A stretch of DNA of 64,000 nucleotides from Phoronis australis. Lineage: Eukaryota; Phoronida; Phoronidae. Shown in pieces: positions 49,301 through 61,300 of this stretch (its first letter is position 1; the number at the start of each line of letters is the position of its first letter). The translations under genes were made by a program, and so were the position numbers. The DNA is taken from the NCBI GenBank assembly GCA_002633005.1, contig NMRA01000169.1, positions 219,884 through 283,883 on the forward strand, given 5' to 3'. A model generated the notes under the pieces. The model had not been told where the DNA came from and did not search any database. It saw nothing but the letters and a program-made list of their open reading frames with translations.

Positions 49301-52300
49301 TGAACAGCCAGGCTTTTTGGAGATTCTGTACATTTTATAAAATGGCGCACTTTGGCAGCACGCGAGTCATCTATCAAAAAAAGTAGATTAATTTAACCAC
49401 GTTAAAGTCTGTGTGACATTGTTTAAGTAGAAACGTTTTGAAATTTAGGATTTATTTTGCATTTTCTTTCAAAAAACAAACAGTATTCAAATTGAATCCA
49501 GATTGGTATCCAGAATCTTTAAAGCGGCATCTAAGTACCAAAATGTTTAGATGTAGACCACTTATTTTTTACAAAATTGATCTCAAAATTGTTCTCTTGT
49601 CAAAATGGCTCAGAAAGAACTGACAGTTTGCTATTTCTGACGGTTCTTTCCCAGCCCAGAGATCCCCTGTGAGGAACAAGATAAGGTCAAATGTTGAATG
49701 GTATTATGTGTCCTCCATCAGAACTTGGTATTCGTCAGTAAGTATGGGTTTAATGCCACTTTAATTGAGAAACATAAAATCTGGGGATGGGAAGATAGGA
49801 AATTTAACGAAAGTTGAGAACAGCGGTTTATGTGAAGGGCCAGTGTGAAGTCAGCACTTGAGAAGTGCTTGCCTCAAATTATCATTGGCTGAGCATAGGT
49901 AGTGTAGTTATTGGAAAGGTAACAGTTGAAGCTTTGGGAGCTTAAATGCTCTGTGTTTACAACAGCCTGAAAACTGGTTTTTAACAAGTTGAAGGGTGAC
50001 ACTAGACAGGTTGGACAACAGGTCAGGCATTTGTCTGGAAGAATAATGTCAATAGGTGAGACTGATGTACGATGCATTATTCATGATATAACGGAAATGC
50101 TCTGGAGATAGATGTTCATCACGATCACGTGGGGTCAATATCAATGTGGATTAAAGTACATACCATAGACATGCGATAAATACTTTCGGTCATCCAGTTG
50201 AGTAAATAATAAAATTATGTAGAAAATTAAATCAATTACTGGACTTGTGGATTGAGTTGGCTACGTTGCGTCCTCCTCTCGAGGACTTCGGCAGGCCAAT
50301 GAGATGTCACGCGACTCGTCATGTTATCGACAGCGGGATACTCTTTAGTGCCCTATCCCATGTCTGTTTTGGCTGACGATCACATGATGAGTCACGTGAC
50401 ATCTCAGCGGCCTGCCAAAGTCCTCAAGAGGAGGACGCAACGTAGCCAACTCAATAGAAATGTTGAGAAAAAATGGTAAATACCTGCCCAGTAAATATAA
50501 AAAAGAAGCATTCTGCTCTACATTGTTTAAAAAATGTCGTTATTTTTGTCATTTTCTTTGAAACCATTTTTCAGCAGACACTGTCAATTTCAGTGCCAAG
50601 CATTTGTCAAGTTTCCTCGCATATATTACAGCCACGTCTCGAAGGTTGCTTGTTTCCACTGTTGGTTGGCAGTTCTGGTTTGTTAGTAGAAGCTAGCTCG
50701 ACACAATAAGATCATGATGATAAATTTCAAGTTAGTTGAGTAAACTGCCAGATAATTTTGGCTTGAAATTCATCCAAGTTTGCCATAGTCTAATGCCTTT
50801 TCCATTATTCTTGTTATCTCACCTTCAATAAGAGCTAGGTCATGAAATATATTCTAAAATTTCTGTTACACTTCATTATTACACTGTCACAACCAACACA
50901 TCCTCACAAGTGTGTCGATTCATGATAACGATCATCAGATGGCACTGTTGGTGCTTGCCGCTTCTTCTTTTTTGCGTAATATCTCGCACCACCATAATTG
51001 TTATTGGCCTTAGGAGCTTTAGACTGGAATCTGTCATCCCCATACGAGAAATCCTCCATATTGATGGAGCCAATTTCAGAGTCCTCCTTTTCAGGCAACG
51101 GTTCGTATGTTTCTGGATCGAGTGTGGTCTCATCATGTCTCTGTTGATGCTCCATTGGATGCCATAGGGGGTTCTGTTTGGAGTGTCTCCTATCGATACC
51201 ATTCTCCATGGGTATGAAATTGGCTGGCAGTCCCCGTGTGCCAATAATAATGGGTAGAAGGATGTTCATGCCCGTACAGCCATGTAGTTCCACTTGAAAT
51301 AACAGCTCGTAGCTAACATCAATCAGTCTGCTGTAGTCCAATTGTGTCTCCGGAACATAAGGTGGAATGGCTAAATGGACGCTGTTCCATCGCCGTCCTT
51401 CCCCGATTGTCAATTCATACTCGTCGCGTTTCTTGCTGATTATTTGAGTGTTTGTCATCATTTCTTTCTGTGCATAGAATATACTATTCATGATGAAGCT
51501 GACCTGGAGGGCAGTGACTAATTTTGGACTCCCATTAGAGATCTCTGCACTGATCACTATGTCCTCACCTGGTGTAAATGCCTGGCGGTTTGTCTGCAAC
51601 ATCACCTTGAGCTTACCACTGAAACAACAGATTCCGTAATACTTCTTCTCTGCATCGCACTCATATGACAATAGTTTATCAGGGTACCTTGCGAGGTCAA
51701 GAGGTCGCAACACAAGGAAAGGCTCACTCGTGATGGTCTGGTCTCCATACTTTCGCTCGGGGTTCATAGTTGCCCGGACAAGATACGTAACACTGCCGTA
51801 CTTTCCAATGAACGACGATGGCAAGTTTGACGGAAGCTGGTGATAAAATGGAAACTCGTGAACTCCTTTTGACAAGAGCAGGCTCTCGCCATCGGACGAG
51901 CGGACCAGGGTCTCGCTGATGTCTATGTATGTCTCTGTTGCGGCACAAGTTTTGTTCCTCTCCGCATGATCCCAGGAAACAGTTCCCTCCCCCTTGATCT
52001 GCAGCTGTATGTTATTCACTTTTACAGACTCGTTAAGTTTGATCACCACACTTCCTTTTAGCTCCTCCCCTGGAGCATACTGATACTGCTCATCGATATC
52101 ATGTTCCAGTGCAATATCAACACTTTGAATTTTCTTTGTCCGCAGACTATAGTATCCTGCAGGATACTGCAACATGTTGAGTTCTGTGTTTGCTGTTTCT
52201 TAAACACCTTTCATGCACCTGTAGCAATGCTGTTAGTTAATGTCATTTATCCTAAAATACGCCAAAAGTGGACGAGACTCTTGAATGGTATTCTCAACTT

Positions 52301-55300
52301 GTCCAGACTGTTGTGTCATCTGCAAAACAATGGAAATTTACAGATACGAAGGTTACCAAATCAATGCTGCGTTTGGTAGTCGCAAAAATCTTGCGAAACA
52401 GCAAGATCCTGCAAATCTACACGAGATATAGCCATGTTTTGATCACAATGGCTGGCTGACCTCACGAAGTTTGGAAAAATCTTCAGTTCAGGACACCATC
52501 TGGTGGATAAGTGGAATTTCATATTACTGAAATTTCATGAAAAGATATTAACTTCTGAAGGCCATTCACTTCCTAGATAAAGTATAGACAAACTTTTGTA
52601 TGAGTTTGCAGGGTTGTGGGACCCAACTCTTCCTCTCATTTGTTGGATTCAAATAATGCAGTTGTACATTCTCTGGTTGCTGTGTTTAGTTTTATTCCAC
52701 CTGGCTAACTGGTGTCCCACAATCCTTTGCAGATATCCTATAAATTTTTAATCATAAAAAGATCAATGGTACAGCTATCGCTAAACAACATGGTCGTGGT
52801 GATTTTGAGCACTTCTTGCTTGAAATAAGCCTTTGAAACATGAAAAGGGAACTGCTATTTTAACAAAATAATTTTGTCTCCAATTGAAAAGAACTTTTCC
52901 GGCTTGTCTGTTTGCTGAAAGTGATAACCGTGGGATACACAGCAGTGCTTTCATATGTGAATTACCATTGTTCGCTCCATTAGTGTTTCTGTGGGACTAA
53001 CTCCTTTGTGCATTGCCATTACCAAAATCACCAAATAAAGGCAATTAGCCTCATAGATTTTGTAACATTTACACTCGTTTCAATGTATTAAGTATTAAAT
53101 ATCGATCCTCTACATGACGTATTTTATAAAGACAGACGTAAGTTAGCAATATATTCATGTCTTCCTCCTTTTACTTGTGTGCGAGGAGACACAGTCTTCC
53201 CTATTTCAAAATGATGATTAATTTGAAGGCATAATAAATCTTAGTGGTCATGAAGATTTCCATACATGCCGCAGAGGAGATGCTACAAAAGTATGTACGG
53301 TATTTTCTAGTTTGGGACAAAGAATGATATTGATGCTTTCACATCTCTAGGCCTTCCTGTCAATGGTTTTGTTGAAAAACACCTTAGTTTTAGAAACTAC
53401 AGGTAATCAAGATGCTTATTTTTATTGATTTCCTAATGATTAGATACTGTATCACTTGCTTCGAAGTGGTAGAAAAGACCTTAAGATTACAGGAAAATTA
53501 TTAATTTTTAATGCCTGAAGAAAAGCTTGACATATACTGAACTGAATTTCCTTCGATTTACACGTCCATCCGAAAAACCAAAATCAAAACTCGGTCGCAA
53601 CAAAAATGGTCCCCGTTTTTTCCTCACTATGATTTCATTGTTAAGACCAGCCTGAGCTCTCAGAGTCATTTTAGAAAACCATAGGGTTGACCAGTCATAC
53701 CAGCATTTGACCTATCCAATTCAATGTTAACTCATGGAAAAGTAAAGTTATTAACTATAGTTCTAGTAATTGTTTTAGAACTTCCATCAAATAACCTAGA
53801 AACACGACTTGTAATTGAAATCAACTGTTCTTATGCTGACACACCAGCTGTGAGCCCAGGTTAAGGCATGTAATACCACACTGTAAAACGCACTAGAGTC
53901 AGTTTATAGTGAATCAACCACCGGTGTCACGGTATTATACTTTGGACAGGAGTGCACATAGAAGATAGGGTACGCACCTATTTACAGAGTGGGCTGGAAA
54001 ACGGAGGCTCATTTGCATGGAACTAAAATAAAAAGTAGCCCTTTCATATGGTTTTGTCCAGAAACAACATTCTTTTCTTTTGGGTTAGTTCCATGAATCT
54101 TAACCATTTCGTAATCACTTATGGACAACTGAACTTTGTGTTCTTTTTCACTGACCATTGAGCAAGAAATGACAAAAGACTGTCATGTTGTCAAAAATAA
54201 GTTTATGATTTGTGAAAAAAGTTTTTGAAATATAGATAACATTTCGTTCTGTTGTTTTGTGGAGCTGGAAAATAACTTATGTGTTAAGTTTGGTGGTTCT
54301 CAAAGTTAACCCTTGTTGGAGAGAATGTCAGAAAAGGCACCCTTTTGTTGAGAATGCTGTCACAAAACTTAAGGCAGTCCTTCATAGCAAACTAGTTTTG
54401 AAAAAGTCACTCTACTGTCACATATCCATTTTCTATTTCCTTGTTCAGCATCACTGACTTCCAAAACATTGCACTTATGTGGTGTCTGGATTGCAAGATC
54501 ATGCCGGGGGAACTAAGCACCGGGCTTTATCCAGGATTTCAAAAATAGGATGTCCAAAATGGGGCTCCCAATATTCCAGGGCGTCCATGATTCCAATGAC
54601 GCATTACCCCGCTCCCCCTCTGCCCCCACACACAGTGAGGTTTTTTACAAAAATGCGTTGAACAGGGCTTTTACATCTAAGTTTACAAAAACAGCTCTGT
54701 TGTAGTGAGCTTTTTATTAAAAAAAACTGTGTGGATCAAGACTTTTATGTCTAAATTTACGAAAACAGCCAAATAGCTAACCAAACAGGTATTACATGTG
54801 CTACAGATATTGGTTGAAGGATGAGTGCAAATTACTGTTGTAAAGTTTATCATATCATCTTAACTAGCTTTATATTTTGTGCAATGAATCATCAAAGATG
54901 CAGTTACCAACACAATAAAAATACAGAGATGATATGTGGTTTATATTTTGGCAACAGGTGTCACTGCTGCTCCATATTAAGACGCACATAGAAAAGCATG
55001 AAACGGGCACAAACTCAAACATTTTAAATGGGGATATTCTTGTGGCACATCATATTATTAAAATAATGACATTTATTTTGTTTTTAATGTTTTTAAAAAA
55101 AGATGAAAAACATGAAACTACAACTCTGAAACACCAGTTTGGAGTTATAGGTTGGTGTCCCTGTATAAAGTACTGAATTGCAGTGAAATATAAAATCACT
55201 GAAAGCAGATACACTCTGGTAACCAAACAGGTGGTAGTGATTGACAGGTCTACTAAATACTTTGAAATTAGTTTGAACATTGCATCATTTTATATACATT

Positions 55301-58300
55301 GTGTATTTATTTCTGAGTTGAAAGGGCCAACTTCTCTCTAGATTAACTGGGAGTCCTAGTTATCTTATAATATGGTATCCAAAGGGAGAAATTCTGATTG
55401 ACAGGGCCTCTAAATGATACATTGGGGTCTTTGCCAGGCCTTCCAGATTAGTGCCAGGGCATTCAAATAGACGCCCAGGATTAGGCTGCATGAAGGCCTG
55501 GAACTGAGTTGTCTTCCACATAAGGGGTAGGGGGTGCCACCCATCACAATACCTTGGCTACTCAGAAATATTGGGTACCCAAACTGATGTTATTTGTTTA
55601 ACCCCCGTCAATTGTGTCCGATCCAAAATACCCAGTGACACAATATGAAACTGAGTAAAATATCCTCCAGACCTAAATTTGTCTTAAAACGAAACCTGAC
55701 GGGGTGAGAAACCCACCCACATGATAGGACAATGTATCAAGTTGACAGCACATCCTTACCAAATCCTCCTGTGCAGTGGATTCCCCCCCCCGAATCATTT
55801 TCTAAAAGCACTGTTTATTGATAATATGATCTCTGTCTGGGTTAAATACTTTATGACATGTATGAGACAGCAAAACAAATCTCATTTATTTTGGACCAAA
55901 AATTGCCAAAATAAGACTTTATCATTATCAATGTTTTAGTGAATGCCCACATTTTTCAAAATGTTGCCTGATGGTAGCTGTGGTCAAGAACTTGAACATT
56001 GAAAAGCATTGATTTGGTTCTACATGGTCAGGAATGAGAGAAGAAAATTTCAGTTGTCACTCACAGTATGCCTGAACTGGAGACCATTCACCGCAGTTCT
56101 TTGAAAGATGATGAATCAAAAATAATTGTCAAAGTTTAAAATTTCCATTTTTAACAGGCTGCTAATTTTTCTACAGATATGCAGGTGTTTTTTAATAACT
56201 TTACATTTCATATGCTTGGAATGATATACCAATTCCTTATTTTAGTTGAGAAATTCAATAAAATCAAACTTCACCTTGCAGTCATCATGTGCCCTAAATT
56301 AGTGAAATTGAAACAAATGAATTTTATCATAATATATTTAACACATGAATATTGTATGTTAGAGTCGCCTTTTTATCCTTCTGTGATGATAATCGTTCAT
56401 TGTGTAGCAACCATAAAACACATACAGTACAAGCCAAAAGAATTCAGACAAAATGACCCAGAATTCCCCATCATGACGGCTGGGTGGAAGTTGAAGTCAT
56501 CGTCAAAGTAGTCATCTCTCATGGCTGAGAATGGCGTATAAAGGATAATTATCAGGAAAGTGTGTAAGGGGGCGGAGCCATTTTGTATATGGAATTTCGT
56601 CACACTGATAGTTATTATCACAAGTTTTTGCTGTCAATAGAATTGGCCCTCGTGGTGGAGAAACAAAATTTTGCCTAATCATGTTTGTCATGTAGCTGGA
56701 CAGCACAATTTTGATAGAAGACCAAAATAATCAACACGCAATAGGTGAAACTGAAGTTAACAAATAAATGATTAACCAAAAATATGATTATATATGTTCT
56801 GTAAGTTAAGTTTGAAAGGGTATTTGACTGATGGGTTGGGTTGTATGCGTAACGTTAAGCAAACACTTTCACCATGGTTAGCTTATCAATCCGATGAGTT
56901 ATTGAAAACTCACTTAGCCAGGGATGTACCTTAAAGTCTCACCGATTTCGGACAAAAATAATTGCCAAAATTAGTGTTTATTTTTTTAAAGGTATTACAA
57001 TTTTTCAGAAATATTTGTTCGTCTTACCTATGGAATGGCACTTATAAATGAGTACAACATTTATTGAGTGCTACATACGATTTGTTAAAAAATAAAAATT
57101 AATATGTTTTGTATTGGTTTTTTTTCCTGTACATTTCATTCTGTCCTCTCTAATAATAGTACATGGTGTTTTGTTCCACTTACAAGAGCTGAGCTGTGCC
57201 ACTGACTTATGATGCAATTCAATCAGTTATAAGCAGGGTTCCCTAACCAAAGCAGAGCTTCTGTTATTGAATAGAACTCAGTAAATAGTGGATGAGATTT
57301 AGTGAGTGGGCAGCATTATGTAATGGCTTGGTGACCCAATGCCATCTATGGGGTGTGACTGATTTGTATATTGGATTAAAGATGGCCTAGGGAGTGCATG
57401 TGAAAGGGTTTGAGTAAAATACTCAGTGAATGACAAAATATAACTTATAATTCTTTTTTAAAACTGTTCTGAAGCAACTGTAACTTTCAATAAAGTTTTG
57501 TCTTTCACTTTCACAATTTTTATCAGGGTGCCCTTTATTGGTAGAATTTGGGAGCTTTGACAACTAAATTTCATCAACTTTGTTTGAAACTTGTAGCATG
57601 CTGCGAACTTCTATTCAATATAAATATCAATCTTGTCTACAGCTCTGTCTTCTCATGTAAGGACAGAAGTTACTACATAGAAATTAGTGAATCTGTGCTG
57701 TTGGTCATCGCATTTGGACAAGAGATTAGGGTTATCTGACAAGTAATTGATCGCTACTACACTCAGTGACTCAGGATCCCTGAAACTTGATTGTATACTT
57801 TTATTGAAAATTGTATTGTTTACTATGGCTGTTTAAAGCATAGTGTTGCTAATGAGTGACTGAAATGTCTGTGTGTTTAAATCGCATCCGTTTGGTAATT
57901 GTTACACCTGATCCTAAACATGTGGTATTTTTGTGCAAATACCGACAAATAAGTGAAACAGGGTTCACTCGACACACCTTGCTGTATTTGTACATAGATT
58001 TAGTTAATAAAAATTGATTCCTGCCTTACCTGTGCTCAAGTTGCCACGCATGTCCTGAGTTGTCAGCCGGCTTCATTTCTACTGGTTTTCTAACTGAGTT
58101 CCCATCCCATCCAGAGGACCAAATCAATACTTGTTGTAAATAGCTTACCTGAGTAAACACCACAGCTTAAGTGCTCAGTAGGGGTTACTGTGATTCATTA
58201 TGCAAGCCCTCAACATGGATAACGTCAATACAATTTACTGGTTGCAAGTTCAGTGGAGACATTGGTGCTTGGTCTACCTGTAACATGGATAAGAACGTCT

Positions 58301-61300
58301 GTGTGGGACCTTATTGTTGCTTTGCATAATGGGTGTTTCTGTGTGTATAGAAATGCTTAGGAGAGCTTTTTATGTAGAGTTCACAGCTCCTTGGCCCAGC
58401 CCAGTCTTTTGTGTGCAAGCATTCATGCATGAGCATTCACTTGATATCAGACCTGTTTTGACTTGGGTATTGGTCTAAAAATGCATGGTGACCTCTATTG
58501 ATTTATTGGAAAATAAAAAATAAGTGGTGTGTTATGACTTCAGTTTCTCTGTTGAGTGAACAAAGTTTACCTGTTCATGAGGCATGCAGCACTCACTGTT
58601 CTCCAAACCATTTTGGCTGTGCCATCAAATTTTGTATGGTGATTCTACCCTGGTTTTGCACAGAAGTAATTATTGCTAAAATTGCTATTTTCCGAATTTT
58701 CTAAAGCTGGTTATAAAGGTGATGGAAAGTTTACCAAATGCTGTTTTATGACACCTACAAAATAGAAACCAAGCTTGTTATAGGTTAACATTTTCTGGGT
58801 ATTTATTTTTATGGGAAAATTTGACAAATCTAATTTGACTTGCCGGCCATATTGTGTGCTAAATTGGAGAAGACATGGTATTGTTTTATCCTTGTTATGG
58901 TAAAATTTAAACTTGAGGAAACCATTGGTGGAAAAATTATGTGAACTTTTTTACAACTGTTATGATATGGTACATCTTTTGGTGAGCTAGAATATAGATT
59001 TGAGCTCCACCCAAATAAGTCAGTCACACAGAATTGAAAATTTTAATGAGTAATCCCGTCCACACACATACATGTACTTACCATAGAACAACTTGCATTA
59101 GTGTCACTTGCCCTACTTTAAGTGCAGCGTCCACACACATGTATCCCATAACTGGGGTAAGGCGAAAGCTATCATTCTGTGCATGACAGTGGACAGTTGA
59201 TGCGAATACAGCGCGCCTAAGAAGATTCGTTTGGATGTAATTGCAGCTGATAGTTACTTCCACCATGCCCCAGGTTTGTGCCTGCACAGCGACTATAAGT
59301 GGCGCAAGTTAACCTAAAACAAGTTACCCTTCCTTGATAAAGTCAAGTAAGTTGTCACAAGTCGGGCAAGTTGCACTTGTTTAAGTGGTGTCCAGACAGT
59401 TCCCAAACCTAGCGCAACTCGTTTCAACAGTAACTTGCTCTTTATGTGGAGGGCACTTTACTTAGCCTTATTTTTATGAAAGTAAAAAATAACTGCTCAC
59501 CTTCATCCCAATGCAGAAGTTATGGCTGCATGAAAAGACTGACATTGCTGAAAAAATTCTTAAGACTTGGGAATTTTTTGTTTTGTGATGTAACAGGAAA
59601 TTGTATTGAACTAATCACTTTAAAGTTGGTAATAACTTATAAATTCAGATTTTATTTTTTGTTACCCTAAGATCAGTTTGCTTAAGCTCATTAATTTTAG
59701 GGTATCAAAATGTCAGTTTAAGAAGCATCCTGCAATATGTACCACTGTTTACTGGGACACTGACACTTTAAAAGGATATGCAGTAGAAAAGATGGAGGGG
59801 GGGGTGAAAATTCATAAATTTCGGGGAAAGGAGTTGCTTAGCTGAACATGGATTATAATGTGATTGAGTAAGCTAAGTACTGCGAAACTTTGTAAATATG
59901 AATTTAAAAATTAGTGCTCAGGTTACCAATCACCGCAAGCTTTTTAATTTCCAAATTTAAGTATTCAGAACATTAATAAGTATAGTACCTTCTAAGTGTT
60001 GTAAACAGTTGTATTAATGTTACGTAAGACATTATCAACTTTAGCCAAATATGAACACAACATATAGATTTGAACTCAGTAAAAATGTTTATTTTCTGAA
60101 AGTATAAAGCTTGTAGAATGTCTTTTTACCAATGTTTAATAATTTGGTCACATGACCATGTTTTAGTACAGTCAAGCAAATAAGAAAGGTACATTGGTAG
60201 CAGAACAATGGTTTCAATAACATGATATTCAAATTTTGTTTGATATAAAGATTCAAGATGAGATCTAAAAGCATTCTAATTTTCTATTCATTTTCGTTTC
60301 ATGCAACTTAAAAAAAAGTTTTTTCATGGAAGACCTATTTTTTTAAATCTCTCATACAAAAGTGGAACATTTTAAAAACAAATCCCTAATAGCCTTTTAG
60401 AGAACTGCATAAAATAACAGTATCTGAAAGTTTGATACGAATCCAATCAGCTGTTTCTGAGATCTGATGTTCCAAAGTTAGCCATTTATTTAGGGCACTG
60501 CTTAACTTTAAATTTACATTGGGCCTGCCACTATCATTAACCAACCAGCCTGAGCATAAACTGTCAGTTTTTAATTTATTGTAATTCCTCTCTATAGTTG
60601 CCAAGGACTCCAATTCCCCTCACACTGGTTGATATGATGAAGACAGCGAAGGGAACCAACTTCTACATTTTAACCGAAGCGGGTGAGTGTGGCATCCCAC
60701 CAGAGGGGGCTGTGGAGGCTGAGGGTTCAAGGTCAGAGATCAACCTGACATTCCTGACAGAGACGGGCGGAGATGAGAAGAAAACCCCAGAGTACATCAC
60801 CAAACAGGATATCCCAGATGAGATGTTCTTTGAAATTAAGAAGATGTATGTGTGTTGTGCGATTTTTTATAGAATTTGCATTTCACTCATTCCAGCAGTT
60901 CAGCACCATTAGATAAGACCAAAGAAAATAGCGTAATAGGTTCTGATAGATGTTCTTTTTGAACATTTATGTGATGGTACGATATTTCTTTTAATTTTTC
61001 ATATTTTTGAAAATAAAAGTCTCGGTATTTAAATACAATGTTTAGCAAGACTGCTGTGTGAAAATTTGAATGAAAAATATTCAGTGAGTTTTAGTGTATC
61101 CCAGAAGGCATTCAAGTGTTGTTCTGCAGTTTTAGAAAATTATGATTTTCTTTTGAACAGTTTGTAATACGTAATGTGATGTAACGTTTCAAACATTCGA
61201 TAAGAAAACCTTCTATTTGGCCAGGTAAATGTCATGGGCAATGAAGTTTATTAAATGGGGCTAGTTCTTTCGCTAGGCATGGGCATTTGAAAGCGTGAAT

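Larger units (their letters stand above)
46931..60597 (+). other. CCDC180 intron 15 (13.7 kb) hosting an antisense gene
   Basis: It contains the arrestin gene (50904-52175, minus), a 205-base hairpin (50251-50455) and family E remnants near 47411, 56934 and 58660. Elsewhere I see no exon of CCDC180 or other gene. A small phase-0 exon could have escaped notice. Confidence 0.75.

Noticed and set aside
50879-51244. 121-codon frame overlapping the arrestin gene in another frame
   Set aside because: It is a shadow of the long arrestin frame, with no family resemblance.
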